Notes: generated by a model from the sequence alone, not told the origin. 64,000 nucleotides of DNA from Bacillus sp. PK3_68 (GCF_003600835.1 NZ_NQYC01000001.1:2374001-2438000), one strand, 5' to 3'. Positions 47,598 to 57,364 are shown, counted from the stretch's first letter. Made by a program: numbers and translations.

Positions 47598-48896
47598 TCA
47601 GATTTCTAAAATGGATCGTATTTGCCGTTTAATATTGCGTTTTGACGAATCGTCATTTAATAAATCGGCAGGAAAATATAACTTATGGTCTGTTCGTCTC
47701 TTACCTGAAATGGCATCAACAATATCCGACTCACGTGATAGTTCGCGCAGCTCCCCTGTATTCATCAACAAGTAAATCGGCAGCCGCTCCTCTTCTTCTC
47801 CCGGCCGATAGAAATCGTAAGGAAGGTCCGACGAAGAATCAAACACAAGATAGTATTCCGGGTCAATGCCGGCTTTTCTAAACAATGCTTCCAGCTCGCT
47901 ATGCTTGCGGTACTCTTTAGCAGGGTCAAATTCGACGTACTTAAATAAATCTCGATTGACAAATCGGCGGCACAAGTCACTTAGAATCGGATCTTTTTCT
48001 TCCTGCCAAACTTGAAAGTAATACAGCATGACCGCTTCATCGAGTTTCAAGTAGTCTGCAAGACTATATTGTTCTTGAAAGATGGAGTAAAAATGCAAAG
48101 GTGCATATGTAAAAGCGTAGCCTTGGCGGTCCAGCTCTTTCGCCCGATGGAGAATTTTTGTCAGCAGAACTTCTGCACTTCGGGTTACCGGATGGAAATA
48201 TACTTGCCAATACATTTGATAGCGGCTCATAATATAGTCTTCTACCGCATGCATCCCGCTTTGCTTGAAGACAACTTGATCCTCACGCGGCCGCATCACA
48301 CGCAGCAGGCGCTCCATATCAAAATGTCCGTAGCTGACCCCAGTGAAATATGCATCACGCTGGAGATAATCCATTCGGTCTGCATCAATCTGGCTCGAGA
48401 TTAAACTGACAACAAGCTTGTTTTCATGAGTTTTGCCAATGACCTCTGCCACTTGTTTAGGAAAGTCTTTACTCACTCTTGATAACACAGCATTCACTTC
48501 AGTTTCTCCAAGAATAATCTGCTTCGTAAACTCTTCATGATCGAGCTGAAACACTTTTTCGAATGAATGTGAAAACGGTCCATGTCCGACATCATGCAAA
48601 AGAGCGGCACACAACGAAAGCAGGCGGTCCTCCCTGTTCCATTCTGGACGCTCTGCAAATACATCGTCGACAATGCGTCTAACAATCTCATAAACGCCTA
48701 GTGAATGATTAAAACGGCTATGTTCCGCTCCATGGAACGTCAAATATGTCGTTCCAAGCTGACGAATCCGACGCAGCCGCTGGAACTCTTTTGTACCGAT
48801 CAAATCCCAAATAACTAAATCGCGAACGTGGATATAACGGTGAACAGGGTCCTTAAACACTTTTTCTTCTTTCAGCTTGCTCTTTGCGTACTCCAT
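47598..48896 (-). CDS. ywfO: HD-domain phosphohydrolase (YwfO)
   Basis: A 432-residue HD-superfamily protein. Metal-binding motifs appear as RFNHSLGVYEIVRR near residue 60 and LLHDVGHGPFSHSFE near 105, followed by ISSQIDADRMDYLQRDAYFTGV. The layout matches dNTP triphosphohydrolase-like enzymes, and I recall YwfO-like proteins described as nucleotide triphosphatases. The ATG at 48894-48896 after AGGGGGGAC is used. ywgA follows in the same operon. Confidence 0.9.
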   Translation of the reverse strand: MEYAKSKLKEEKVFKDPVHRYIHVRDLVIWDLIGTKEFQRLRRIRQLGTTYLTFHGAEHSRFNHSLGVYEIVRRIVDDVFAERPEWNREDRLLSLCAALLHDVGHGPFSHSFEKVFQLDHEEFTKQIILGETEVNAVLSRVSKDFPKQVAEVIGKTHENKLVVSLISSQIDADRMDYLQRDAYFTGVSYGHFDMERLLRVMRPREDQVVFKQSGMHAVEDYIMSRYQMYWQVYFHPVTRSAEVLLTKILHRAKELDRQGYAFTYAPLHFYSIFQEQYSLADYLKLDEAVMLYYFQVWQEEKDPILSDLCRRFVNRDLFKYVEFDPAKEYRKHSELEALFRKAGIDPEYYLVFDSSSDLPYDFYRPGEEEERLPIYLLMNTGELRELSRESDIVDAISGKRRTDHKLYFPADLLNDDSSKRNIKRQIRSILEI

Positions 48897-49092
48897 TTTG
48901 TCCCCCCTATTCATACTTATTCATTATTTTAATTATAGCGAAGAAATTATGAAGATAGGAGGAAGAAACCTTCTTTCTCCTGCATATAGTGAAATAAAGG
49001 GGGCGTTCTATGTGCTCTTTGTCGAAGAAATACCGGTAGGAAACGAAGTTCATAGAATCATTCACCGATTCTGGAGCCGGTGCTTCTTAAAC

Positions 49093-49129
49093 AAAAAATC
49101 ACCTTATCCAACATCCGACAGGTGATTCA
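49093..49129 (-). terminator. terminator after the DUF1450 gene
   Basis: AATCACCT and AGGTGATT pair across a 14-base loop and are followed on the minus strand by TTTTTTG. Confidence 0.75.
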
Positions 49130-49132
49130 TCT

Positions 49133-49356
49133 TTATCTCTTTAGCTTCTTCTTTACTTTTTCCATAAGTTCTTCTTCAGTTAAAGCAGCAACCGGTCGGT
49201 TATTGACAAAAGTAAATGTTTTTTACGGCCAGGGCCGCAGTAAGACTGACAGGCTACGTCGATTTTTGCTTCTGGATCGATGCCCTTCAGCTTTGGCACA
49301 AGAGTTTTCAAGTTAACTGCCTGGCAATCATCGCAAACTCGAAATTCGTTTGCCAT
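49133..49356 (-). pseudogene. DUF1450 family (YuzB-like) small protein, apparent single-base deletion
   Basis: The frame from ATG 49354-49356 reads [18 protein letters not shown], then [26 protein letters not shown], and then breaks. The continuation [28 protein letters not shown] lies in the next frame and ends at 49133-49135. One base added to the six-base run at 49219-49224 joins them into 74 residues, the normal size. The cysteine-rich core resembles 2Fe-2S thioredoxin-like DUF1450 proteins. No function is known to me. A sound terminator follows, so the gene is probably real and intact in the organism. Confidence 0.75.
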
Positions 49357-49574
49357 CTATATACAATCCTTTCTTAAATAAGGTTAAGCTAAACGGTATT
49401 TTACATCGAAAAAAAACGGTTGGCAAGCACTCGAATCGTCCTTGAAGCTTTCGTGTGCCGGCTAAACAGGGAAACTAGCAGAAAAAAATTATTTTTTAAT
49501 ATTGGTATAAATCTAACGTATTTGGATCATCCTGTCAGTAATTAAACTTTTACTAAAACAAGGAGTTGAATGTA

Positions 49575-50264
49575 ATGAAAAACAGACAAGATGCATGGTC
49601 AGAGGAAAATGATCTATTGCTCGCTGAAACAGTATTGCGCCACGTGCGTGAAGGAAGTACACAATTAAATGCGTTCGAGGAAGTGGGAGATCAGCTAAAC
49701 CGGACTTCTGCTGCCTGCGGCTTTCGCTGGAACGCAGTTGTTCGCCATCAATATGAAAAAGCACTCGCTCTCGCTAAAAAACAACGCAAACAACGCAACC
49801 GACTGCTTGGAAAAGAACAAGGCGGCAAGAAAAAATTGTTGTATCAGCCTCCTGTTCCTTCTATTGAAGAAGTCGAGGCTATGTCTTTGCCGCTTCCTAA
49901 TGATATAGAGATAGAAACTGAACAGCTGCCGTATGTGTCACCGGTGAACAATGAAGAACTGTCTATGGAAAAAGTGATTGCCTTTTTACAAACTCTGTCT
50001 AGCACTACTTACCAGTCAGACCGTCTAAAACAAGAGAATGCAAGATTAAAGCATGAAGTAGAGCAGCTGACAAAAGAGAAAGCCGCATTGGAAGAAACTG
50101 TACGCGAGCTAGAGCAAAACACTGTCACTATGCAAGAAGACTATGAAACACTAATAAAGATAATGAACCGTGCCAGAAAGCTCGTTCTCTTTGATGAAGA
50201 AGAGCCTAGTCCTACAGCCTTTAAAATGGACCGCAACGGTAACCTGGAAAAGCTAGCTGAATAA
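49575..50264 (+). CDS. rsfA: RsfA-family prespore transcription regulator
   Basis: A 229-residue protein. The N-terminal Myb/SANT-like DNA-binding domain ([47 protein letters not shown], about residues 5-52) is followed by a linker and a long coiled coil (about 135-205). RsfA in B. subtilis tunes the sigma-F regulon in the forespore, including spoIIR. The ATG at 49575 follows AAGGAG at nine bases. Position next to lipL and pta matches ywfN. Confidence 0.9.
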   Translation: MKNRQDAWSEENDLLLAETVLRHVREGSTQLNAFEEVGDQLNRTSAACGFRWNAVVRHQYEKALALAKKQRKQRNRLLGKEQGGKKKLLYQPPVPSIEEVEAMSLPLPNDIEIETEQLPYVSPVNNEELSMEKVIAFLQTLSSTTYQSDRLKQENARLKHEVEQLTKEKAALEETVRELEQNTVTMQEDYETLIKIMNRARKLVLFDEEEPSPTAFKMDRNGNLEKLAE

Positions 50265-50269
50265 ATAAA

Positions 50270-50312
50270 GGTGTCCCGAGAGCTTCGTCTTTCGGACACC
50301 TTTCTTTTTTGA
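50270..50312. terminator. terminator between rsfA and lipL
   Basis: AAAGGTGTCC and GGACACCTTT pair over about 17 bases and are followed by TCTTTTTT. Two convergent genes share it. Confidence 0.75.
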
Positions 50313-50391
50313 CAGCCTGCTGCTGATTGAATACATGAATATGAGAAAAGAATATAGAAACCTTTTAGAGATGCCGCTTATCTGTTTTTCT

Positions 50392-51236
50392 TCAGCTTTC
50401 TGCGGTCAAGGCTTTTTCATTGCGTTCGGTTACGCGCTGTAAATACCCTTGGTAAAGATCCACTTCTTCTCCATGCAGTGAACTCGCATAGAGACGGCCG
50501 GCATGTTGATGAAGAGTATTTAAAAACCGCAGCATCACATCTTGGACAGTAAGTTTGCGGCCCAGCAGTTCAGACAATGAAGCCATCACCTCGGGCTGGA
50601 TATCAGGGTAATCCCACTTGGTTATTTCTGTTTTTTTGGCTGTCTCGTAGAAGCGGCGGATAAGTGATGCTCTTTCTGAGCCGCTGCCGCTTACACATAA
50701 ATAAATCTGAACAGCCACTCCACGGCGAATGCGCCGTTGGGAAATGCCGGCAAACTTTTTTCCACCGATGCTTAAATCATAACTTCCCGGACAATAAGAG
50801 CCTACAATTTCATAGGCGTCAATCCTTGCAGAAAAGCCGGAAAACATTTGTTTAATCAACAGATACATCGCTTCATAGCCACGATCAATATCAATCCCTT
50901 TTTCTGTATCAGGAAAAATAAGCGATAAATTAAGCACACCCTCATCAAGTGCTACAGCAAGCCCCCCGAGTTACGAACGATAACTTGTAAACCAGCTTCT
51001 TGTAAAAGCTTGATTCCCTCCTGCAGGAAAGGAAGTTTTGTGTCCTGGATACCGAGCACTACGGTGTTATGGTGAACCCATGCTCTCGCAGTCGGTGGGC
51101 TGGAGCCAGCACCGACTGATGTACATAATGTATCATCGGCGGCAAACGACTGAAGTGCGCTGAACATCGGCCCTAAGCTTGACTGATCAATCAGGCGCCA
51201 CTCCGGCTGCTTAAGTAATTGTAGCGATTCATTCAT
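50392..51236 (-). pseudogene. lipL: octanoyl-[GcvH]:protein N-octanoyltransferase (LipL), apparent single-base deletion
   Basis: The first part reads [20 protein letters not shown], then [33 protein letters not shown] and [10 protein letters not shown], then stops. The next frame carries [47 protein letters not shown] and the C-terminus. One C added to the six-base run at 50962-50967 joins them ([15 protein letters not shown]) into 281 residues, the length of B. subtilis LipL. The enzyme moves octanoyl groups from GcvH to lipoyl domains; the nucleophile cysteine lies in [10 protein letters not shown] take it to be intact in the cell. Confidence 0.88.
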
Positions 51237-51265
51237 AATGTGTTCTCCTTCTCGATAGTCACATC

Positions 51266-51290
51266 AAAAAAACCGGCAGACGCCGGTCTG
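51266..51290 (-). terminator. terminator after pta
   Basis: ACCGGC and GCCGGT pair over a four-base loop and are followed on the minus strand by TTTTTTT. Confidence 0.8.
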
Positions 51291-51327
51291 ACCTTACTTT
51301 ATCGGGAACAGTCATTCAATGCAACTG

Positions 51328-52302
51328 TTATTTTAGTGACTGGGCAGCAGTAATCAGCGCCAGTTTGTACACATCTTCTTCACTGCAGCCGCGGGACAGG
51401 TCATTCACCGGCGCATTCAATCCTTGCAAGATCGGTCCAACCGCTTCAAAGTTACCAAGACGCTGGGCAATCTTATAACCGATATTCCCTGCTTCTAAGC
51501 TTGGAAAAATAAAGACATTGGCATCTCCTTGAATGACCGAATCCGGCGCCTTCTTCCTAGCAACAGACGGAACAAATGCTGCATCAAATTGAAATTCTCC
51601 GTCAATGACCAATTCTGGTTCTCTCTCTTTCGCTAATTGGAGGGCTTCTTCCACTTTTTCCGTTTCCGGGGACTTCGCCGATCCTTTTGTCGAGAAGCTC
51701 AGCATAGCAATCCGCGGCGAAAGGTCAAACATTTCTGCCGTTTTGGCACTCTCAATGGCAATTTCCGCTAAATCATTGCTATCTGGAGCAATATTGATCG
51801 CACAATCAGCAAAAACATATTTCTCTTCTCCACGTACCATAATAAACACACCAGATGTTTTTTTGACTCCTTGCTTTGTTTTGATAATTTGTAAGGCCGG
51901 GCGAACCGTATCAGCTGTAGAATGGGCAGCCCCGCTTACAAGCCCTTCGGCATAGCCTTTGTAAACAAGCATTGTACCAAAATAATTTTCATCCATTAAG
52001 ATATTCTGTGCTTCCTCTTCTGTTGCTTTGCCTTTCCGGCGTTCAACGAATGATTGAACAAGTTCATTAAGACGACTGTCGCTTGCAGGATCAACAATTT
52101 CGATTCCTTCCAGTCCTGCTTGCAGCTGGGAAGCCTTCTGCTTAATTTCCTGCTCATCGCCGATGAGGATCGGTGTTAACAGATTTTCTTTCGCCAGCCG
52201 GCTCGCAGCAGCTACTATGCGTTCATCATGTCCTTCCGGGAAAACAATTCTTACGTTCTGTCCGGAAAGCTTGTTTTCTAAAGCCGTAAATAAATCACTC
52301 AT
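51328..52302 (-). CDS. pta: phosphate acetyltransferase
   Basis: A 324-residue PTA domain-only enzyme that converts acetyl-CoA and phosphate to acetyl phosphate, the first step of the overflow acetate pathway. The fold is recognised from VRIVFPEGHDERIVAAA, SGAAHSTADTVRPALQIIKT and the C-terminal VFPSLEAGNIGYKIAQRLG-type block. Length matches the Bacillus type, without the N-terminal regulatory domains of E. coli Pta. It reads divergently from hemQ. Confidence 0.95.
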   Translation of the reverse strand: MSDLFTALENKLSGQNVRIVFPEGHDERIVAAASRLAKENLLTPILIGDEQEIKQKASQLQAGLEGIEIVDPASDSRLNELVQSFVERRKGKATEEEAQNILMDENYFGTMLVYKGYAEGLVSGAAHSTADTVRPALQIIKTKQGVKKTSGVFIMVRGEEKYVFADCAINIAPDSNDLAEIAIESAKTAEMFDLSPRIAMLSFSTKGSAKSPETEKVEEALQLAKEREPELVIDGEFQFDAAFVPSVARKKAPDSVIQGDANVFIFPSLEAGNIGYKIAQRLGNFEAVGPILQGLNAPVNDLSRGCSEEDVYKLALITAAQSLK

Positions 52303-52493
52303 TCCAATTCCCTCCTTATCCCTTCCTATACTCAGGATACCTTCTACAGTTATGATTTTACATAATAAAATGTCTCTTCTCCATCATTCCCTCTCCTTTT
52401 TATGTTCACACACCCGTCAAAGCACTTTTATGGATTGCCTCCAGATGTATGTTATATTAATAACTGAAAACATTTACATAAGGAGTGAATAAG

Positions 52494-53240
52494 ATGAGTG
52501 AAGCTGCAAAAACAATTGACGGCTGGTATTGTCTGCATGATTTTCGTCTGATTGATTGGACGACTTGGAAGTTGCTTTCAAGTGATGAACGTCAAACAGC
52601 TATTTATGAGTTCCAGCAATTTCTCAATAAGTTAAATGCCGTTCACGAGGCAAAAGAGGGAAGCCATGCGTTTTACAGCATCGTTGGCCAAAAAGCTGAT
52701 TTTATGCTGATGATTCTTCGCCCGACAATGGAAGAGTTAAATGCTATTGAAACGGAATTCAACAAGTTAAAAATTGCCGAATGCACAATCCCAGGCTATT
52801 CTTACGTATCTGTTGTCGAATTGAGCAATTACTTATCCAGTGATGAAGATCCATATCAAAACCCGCAGATTCGTTCCCGCTTATATCCTGAGCTGCCAAG
52901 AGCAAAGCATGTTTGCTTCTATCCAATGGATAAGCGCCGCCAAGGAGAAGATAACTGGTACATGCTCCCAATGGAAGAGCGCGGGAAACTTATGCGCAGC
53001 CATGGCATGATCGGCCGCCAATATGCTGGCAAAGTGAAACAAATTATTACTGGGTCTGTCGGTTTCGATGATTATGAATGGGGCGTTACACTATTCGCTG
53101 ACGATGTGCTTCAATTTAAAAAACTTGTATATGAAATGCGGTTTGATGAAGTCAGCGCCCGTTACGGCGAATTCGGAGCGTTCTTTGTCGGCAATCTGCT
53201 CGATGATTCTAAGTTGGAGCAAATGCTGCAAATTAATTAA
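52494..53240 (+). CDS. hemQ: coproheme decarboxylase HemQ
   Basis: A 248-residue chlorite-dismutase-fold enzyme that oxidatively decarboxylates coproheme to haem b, the last step of the coproporphyrin-dependent pathway in Firmicutes. The haem-side blocks [37 protein letters not shown] (near 140-175, with the axial His in SHG) and [15 protein letters not shown] are present. The ATG at 52494 has AAGGAGTG upstream and is preferred over the GTG three codons earlier. Confidence 0.95.
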   Translation: MSEAAKTIDGWYCLHDFRLIDWTTWKLLSSDERQTAIYEFQQFLNKLNAVHEAKEGSHAFYSIVGQKADFMLMILRPTMEELNAIETEFNKLKIAECTIPGYSYVSVVELSNYLSSDEDPYQNPQIRSRLYPELPRAKHVCFYPMDKRRQGEDNWYMLPMEERGKLMRSHGMIGRQYAGKVKQIITGSVGFDDYEWGVTLFADDVLQFKKLVYEMRFDEVSARYGEFGAFFVGNLLDDSKLEQMLQIN

Positions 53241-53251
53241 AAAACTGCCTA

Positions 53252-53290
53252 AAGCCTTTTCTACATTTTAGAAAAGGCTTTTTATTTTGT
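53252..53290 (+). terminator. terminator after hemQ
   Basis: AAAGCCTTTTCTA and TTAGAAAAGGCTTT form a 13-bp stem with a four-base loop, then TTTATTTTG. Confidence 0.85.
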
Positions 53291-53365
53291 CATGAAACTC
53301 AAATTTCCACATACACATTAATTGACAACCGATTTGAAAAATCTATTCGTTCAAGGAGGGTTCCT

Positions 53366-53821
53366 GTGAGTCCATCAACTGCTAGTCCATATAGGCAAAG
53401 TGGTATGCCATCTTATTATTATCAGCCCTATCCAATGTATACAGCCCCTACTACTCCAAGCGTACCTCCCGGGGGCATATCATCTTCACCAGGAGGCGGA
53501 ATAAATGTCCCTGGCATGCTGCCTTCAGAACAGTCATACATCGAGAATATTTTTCGTCTGAACCGCGGAAAACCAGTAACAGTCTACACAACGTTTGAAA
53601 ACAACCGTGAATGGAATGCGAAAATCTTTAAAGGAATTATTGAAGCTGCCGGACGTGACCACTTAATCTTGAGTGATCCGCAAACAGGAATGCGCTATTT
53701 AATCCTGATGGTCTCTTTAGATTATGCTACCTTTGATGAGCCGATAGAATACAATTATCCGGTCCCTGGTGGAGCGGGGGCAGGAACAGGTGGCGGACTT
53801 GCTTCCTATCCGCCACGTTAA
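53366..53821 (+). CDS. gerQ: spore coat protein GerQ
   Basis: A 151-residue coat protein. The N-terminus is rich in Tyr, Pro and Gly (YYYQPYPMYTAPTTPSVPPGG), the typical GerQ feature cross-linked by transglutaminase, followed by the conserved SEQSYIENIFRLNRGKPVTVYTTFENN and AAGRDHLILSDPQTGMRYLI. GerQ anchors the cortex-lytic enzyme CwlJ and is needed for calcium-dipicolinate germination. It starts at GTG after AAGGAGG. Mother-cell expression is expected, but I did not identify a promoter. Confidence 0.94.
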   Translation: MSPSTASPYRQSGMPSYYYQPYPMYTAPTTPSVPPGGISSSPGGGINVPGMLPSEQSYIENIFRLNRGKPVTVYTTFENNREWNAKIFKGIIEAAGRDHLILSDPQTGMRYLILMVSLDYATFDEPIEYNYPVPGGAGAGTGGGLASYPPR

Positions 53822-53825
53822 TTAA

Positions 53826-53862
53826 TAAAAGCTGCTCTCTTTTTTCAGAGAGCAGCTTTTAT
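53826..53862. terminator. bidirectional terminator between gerQ and ywdK
   Basis: AAAAGCTGCTCTC and GAGAGCAGCTTTT form a 13-bp perfect stem with an eight-base loop. Confidence 0.85.
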
Positions 53863-53863
53863 A

Positions 53864-54232
53864 TTAGAATTTTATAGCCGCTAAAACGAGCAGCACCCAG
53901 CCCACTAGAAAAGCAACACCGCCAATTGGCGTGATAGCTCCTAGCACTTTGATCCCCGACAGCGTGAGAGCATACAAGCTGCCTGAAAAAATAACCGTTC
54001 CGATAAGCATCATCCAGCCAGACCAGTTCAACATAGAGCTAAACTGGACTTGCCCTATAAGGATACCAACTAGAACCATTCCTAAAGCGTGAAACATTTG
54101 GTATTGAACACCGGTTTTCCAAATTTCCAAGTACTTCGGCTCTACTTTCCCTTCCAAGCCGTGGGCGCCAAACGCGCCAAGCGCTACAGATAAAAAGGCA
54201 TTGATTGCCCCAATGATAATAAATAGTTTCAT
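53864..54232 (-). CDS. ywdK: DUF423 family membrane protein (YwdK)
   Basis: A 122-residue protein with four hydrophobic helices and the DUF423 signature LSVALGAFGAHGLEG near residue 14 and YQMFHALGMVLVG near 47. Function is unknown. The ATG at 54230-54232 starts the first helix; a longer frame is not needed. It begins 11 bases after the DUF5327 gene, so they share an operon. Confidence 0.9.
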   Translation of the reverse strand: MKLFIIIGAINAFLSVALGAFGAHGLEGKVEPKYLEIWKTGVQYQMFHALGMVLVGILIGQVQFSSMLNWSGWMMLIGTVIFSGSLYALTLSGIKVLGAITPIGGVAFLVGWVLLVLAAIKF

Positions 54233-54242
54233 TTTCTTCTCC

Positions 54243-54530
54243 TTAAAAATCAAATATAGAATCGCCATTTGCCCCATCGTCCGTTTGAAGCTTTTCAGCC
54301 TGGCTTAATGCTGGTTGCGCCGGCTGAGAGGCTACCTGCCGAATCGGCAGTGACTCAGGGAGGACAGCCGCTGCTCCTGTCTTGTCTGACTCATCAAGCA
54401 GCACTTCACATAACGTCCGGACGGTGTAAATATGCTGCTTCATCATGCCACTTTTTTCAGCAAGTCGTGCCTGCCGGATCTCTTCTTCTATTTTATTTAA
54501 GACGGATAAATGAGAAATGTTTATTTTCAT
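54243..54530 (-). CDS. ywdI: DUF5327 family protein (YwdI)
   Basis: A 95-residue, mostly helical protein beginning MKINISHLSVLNKIEEEIRQ and with YTVRTLCEVLLD near residue 33, the pattern of YwdI. The C-terminal half is Pro/Ala/Gln-rich and ends in GDSIFDF, a short acidic-aromatic tail. Function is unknown. The ATG at 54528-54530 has a strong AGGAGGTG site; an extended frame upstream overlaps another gene and is discarded. Confidence 0.82.
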   Translation of the reverse strand: MKINISHLSVLNKIEEEIRQARLAEKSGMMKQHIYTVRTLCEVLLDESDKTGAAAVLPESLPIRQVASQPAQPALSQAEKLQTDDGANGDSIFDF

Positions 54531-54540
54531 GCACCTCCTA

Positions 54541-54714
54541 CTACTTTTTAACGAGCTTAGGCGTGAATTGGCGGCATGGATGACCAGAAGCCTGCAGAAC
54601 GAATGCTGACGGCAGCTGCCTCGTCTTAAAACCGTATGCCCGACAGCCGCGCGGGCTTTTGTGGTCCCACGTAACAAAAAAGTATTTGCACTGAAAACAA
54701 TTCACCTTTTCCAT
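54541..54714 (-). CDS. small cysteine-containing conserved protein, unknown function
   Basis: A 57-residue protein (MEKVNCFQCKYFFVTWDHKS... CxxC near residue 6, CRAYGFKT near 24, HPCRQF near 47). Four cysteines in this spacing suggest a single metal site. The stop lies just before the ribosome site of the DUF5327 gene, AAGGGG lies about 10 bases before the ATG, and codon use is normal, so I think it is real. I recall similar small proteins near ung and ywdI in other Bacillus but cannot name the family. Confidence 0.7.
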   Translation of the reverse strand: MEKVNCFQCKYFFVTWDHKSPRGCRAYGFKTRQLPSAFVLQASGHPCRQFTPKLVKK

Positions 54715-54847
54715 TTATCCGCTCACGCCCCTTCTGCTTTTCATTCTAACAAATTTTATCCAATCGGAATAAGAATTCTTTTTGACAAAGGCGAATGCTG
54801 TCATTTATTAGCTTTGTTTCACGTGAAACAGCGTATATTGACGAAAT

Positions 54848-55528
54848 TTATTGATCGTTTATTTCCCAATGAATCGGCTCTTCTCCAAACCTCTCCAGAC
54901 ATTCATTGGCTTTTGAAAAAGGACGGCTGCCAAAGAAGCCTCTTGAAGCCGATAGAGGACTTGGATGCGGTGCTTGAATGATGCAATGTTTCTTTTCGTC
55001 AATCAGCACAAGCTTCTTTTGAGCTGGCTTTCCCCATAAAATAAACACAACGGGCTTTTCACGGCTGCTGATCAAGGAAATAATCCGGTCCGTCAGCCGC
55101 TCCCAGCCTTTTCCTTGGTGGGAATGAGCTTCACCTTGTCGCACAGTCAGCACGGTATTGAGCAAAAGCACCCCTTGCTCTGCCCATGGCACCAAGTAAC
55201 CGTTGTGCGGAATGGGACATCCTAAATCGCTATGCAGCTCTTTAAAAATATTTCGCAGGGAAGGCGGCACTGGAACATCCGGCTTCACTGAAAAACTTAA
55301 TCCATGCGCTTGTCCAGGACCATGATAGGGGTCCTGTCCGAGAATAACTACCTTTACGTCTTTATAAGCTGTATAACGAAGAGCATTGTAAATATCATCC
55401 ATATTAGGGTAAATTGTTTTTGTTGCATATTCCTTTTTGAGAAATTCACGCAGCTCCTGGTAATAAGGTTTCTCAAACTCTTCCGCCAGCAGCTCGCCCC
55501 AGTCGTTTTGCAATATTTTCTTTGTCAT
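54848..55528 (-). CDS. ung: uracil-DNA glycosylase
   Basis: A 226-residue family-1 UDG that cuts uracil from DNA in base excision repair. The water-activating loop [22 protein letters not shown] near residue 58 and the Leu-intercalation loop [20 protein letters not shown] near 182 are intact. The ATG at 55526-55528 after AAGGAGTGG is used. Neighbours ywdI and ywdK match B. subtilis. Confidence 0.97.
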   Translation of the reverse strand: MTKKILQNDWGELLAEEFEKPYYQELREFLKKEYATKTIYPNMDDIYNALRYTAYKDVKVVILGQDPYHGPGQAHGLSFSVKPDVPVPPSLRNIFKELHSDLGCPIPHNGYLVPWAEQGVLLLNTVLTVRQGEAHSHQGKGWERLTDRIISLISSREKPVVFILWGKPAQKKLVLIDEKKHCIIQAPHPSPLSASRGFFGSRPFSKANECLERFGEEPIHWEINDQ

Positions 55529-55594
55529 TCCCACCACTCCTTCTCCATCATCCTGATAATTGTTAGAATCTGGTCTCTTACTATCCTGAAATCT

Positions 55595-56305
55595 TTACAG
55601 TTGCTTTATACCCGATATGCTCAAAAATTGCTCAAGCGATTGTATGGCATTTTCTTCGGCTTTTTGAAGCAGCCCCTGCTCAACCGCTTCTTTTTTAATT
55701 AACTGCCTAGCTTCATCTGCAAGGGTATACCCTTCTTTCCAATCCACCTTTCCCCGAAAGATTCCTTCCACTGAGAACAGCTTTACTTGATCAGTCATAA
55801 GAGCCGGCTCTTGCAAAATTTTTGCTCTGGGGATATAGATTTTAATTGTTTTATTCTTTTCATCCACTTGAATATCCGCTTTTGATAGTTTACTTAAATC
55901 CACACCTGCGAGCACTTTCCCAGGCACAATTAACAAAACTTTCCTTTTTGTTCCCGGCACGTCTACACCAATCTTTTGTCCAAAGAGCTTATTGTCTTCC
56001 TGTTCAATTACTGCCTTTACATAAGCTTCTGCCGTAGCCAGTGAATTTAAATTCTTGATTTGTTCAACAAAAGCAGCCGGCTCTCCTTGCCCGGAATCAG
56101 AATATAAAGATAGGAGACCAAACGTTCCAAGGGCAAGCATAACTAACACAAAGAGAGCGAGCAGCCATCTTGTTGCTTTTCCTGTCAAGAACACAGGCAG
56201 TCCTCCTGTTGCCGCTGCTGTAGATGCTGTCTCACTGCGCCCGGCCTTTAGTTCTTTTATAAGTGCTTCCAGCTGCTCCAGCTTTTCCCTTTCCTTGCGG
56301 TCCAT
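55595..56305 (-). CDS. DUF4230 family membrane-anchored protein
   Basis: A 236-residue protein. A short charged cytoplasmic segment with a coiled-coil-like stretch (MDRKEREKLEQLEALIKELKAG) precedes one membrane helix (about residues 45-66), and the rest is predicted to be outside. The extracytoplasmic part (LLIVPGKVLAGVDLSKLSKADIQVDEKNKTIKIYIPRAKI) fits DUF4230. Function is unknown to me. Start ATG at 56303-56305 follows AGGAGGG. It lies between ung and pdxK without obvious co-transcription. Confidence 0.75.
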   Translation of the reverse strand: MDRKEREKLEQLEALIKELKAGRSETASTAAATGGLPVFLTGKATRWLLALFVLVMLALGTFGLLSLYSDSGQGEPAAFVEQIKNLNSLATAEAYVKAVIEQEDNKLFGQKIGVDVPGTKRKVLLIVPGKVLAGVDLSKLSKADIQVDEKNKTIKIYIPRAKILQEPALMTDQVKLFSVEGIFRGKVDWKEGYTLADEARQLIKKEAVEQGLLQKAEENAIQSLEQFLSISGIKQL

Positions 56306-56442
56306 CTCATCCCTCCTATATGGGTTTATTACCCTTATCTTAACAGCCATGCGCGCCAAAAGGCTTGTACAAAATGTTTTAATTTTTTAAAATGTTAATA
56401 GCAACTTATATCGCTATACACTCAAAGGAGGATTTTTGCAGC

Positions 56443-57252
56443 ATGGAAATGAAAAAAGTATTAACCATTGCAGGATCAGATACAAGCGGCGGCGCAGGCA
56501 TTCAAGCAGATTTGAAAACATTTCAGGAGCACGGTGTCTATGGAATGACGGCGCTGACAACCATCGTGACGATGGACCCCGACAATCATTGGAGCCATGG
56601 TGTTCACCCGCTATCTATTGATACACTAGAAGCCCAATTAAAAACTGCCATGTCTGTCGGAATTGATGCTGTAAAAACCGGGATGCTGGCAACTGCTGAG
56701 ATCATTGAAGTAGCAGGCAAGCATATTAAAGCCAATGGACTAGATAAAGTCGTGATTGACCCAGTTATGGTATGCAAAGGGGAAGATGAAGTCTTAAATC
56801 CGGAAGCACCGGTTGCTATGCGTGAATTTTTACTGCCGATCGCTACCGTTGTAACACCGAACTTATTTGAAGCCGGACAACTTTCTGGAATTGGGCCGAT
56901 CCGTACATTAGAACAAATGAAAGAAGCCGCTAAAAAAATTCATGACTTGGGCGCCAAAAATGTCGTTGTGAAAGGCGGCAAACAGCTCGAGCATGAAAAA
57001 GCAGTCGATGTCTTCTATGACGGCAATGAATTCACTGTATTAGAAGCCGAAAAAGTAGCCACTACTTACAATCATGGAGCTGGATGTACATTTGCTGCTG
57101 CTATTACAGCCAACTTGGCAAAAGGACAAGATGTAAAAACGGCCGTATCTAATGCGAAAGATTTCGTCAGCGCAGCCATTCGCCACGGCTTCAAGCTAAA
57201 CCAATATGTCGGTCCAGTTATGCACGGTGCTTTCAATCAAATTAGAAACTAA
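56443..57252 (+). CDS. pdxK: pyridoxine kinase / hydroxymethylpyrimidine kinase family protein (PdxK)
   Basis: A 269-residue ribokinase-fold enzyme. It begins MEMKKVLTIAGSDTSGGAGIQADLKTF and has IDPVMVCKGEDEVL and the anion-hole YNHGAGCTFAAAITANLA. This matches B. subtilis PdxK (YwdB), a pyridoxine/pyridoxal kinase resembling ThiD; either B6 salvage or HMP kinase activity is possible. The ATG at 56443 follows AAAGGAGG. Its own terminator follows. Confidence 0.9.
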   Translation: MEMKKVLTIAGSDTSGGAGIQADLKTFQEHGVYGMTALTTIVTMDPDNHWSHGVHPLSIDTLEAQLKTAMSVGIDAVKTGMLATAEIIEVAGKHIKANGLDKVVIDPVMVCKGEDEVLNPEAPVAMREFLLPIATVVTPNLFEAGQLSGIGPIRTLEQMKEAAKKIHDLGAKNVVVKGGKQLEHEKAVDVFYDGNEFTVLEAEKVATTYNHGAGCTFAAAITANLAKGQDVKTAVSNAKDFVSAAIRHGFKLNQYVGPVMHGAFNQIRN

Positions 57253-57258
57253 GAAATT

Positions 57259-57293
57259 TTAAGCCATCCATTGTTAAAAGGATGGCTTTTTAG
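57259..57293 (+). terminator. terminator after pdxK
   Basis: AAGCCATCC and GGATGGCTT pair over a ten-base loop, followed by TTTT. Confidence 0.8.
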
Positions 57294-57364
57294 GCTCATT
57301 TTTCGCAATCCCTAATTATTTCTTGTAAAATGTTCATTACAGGTGCTTATGGAGGTGGATGAAC

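Noticed and set aside
48948-49125. 58-codon plus-strand frame upstream of the DUF1450 gene
   Set aside because: The predicted peptide has no recognisable family features, there is no good ribosome site, and it runs into the terminator of the opposite gene.
52466-52480. cre-like TGAAAACATTTACA before hemQ
   Set aside because: The central CG that CcpA needs is CA here, and the site is about 165 bases from pta, where B. subtilis control would be expected.
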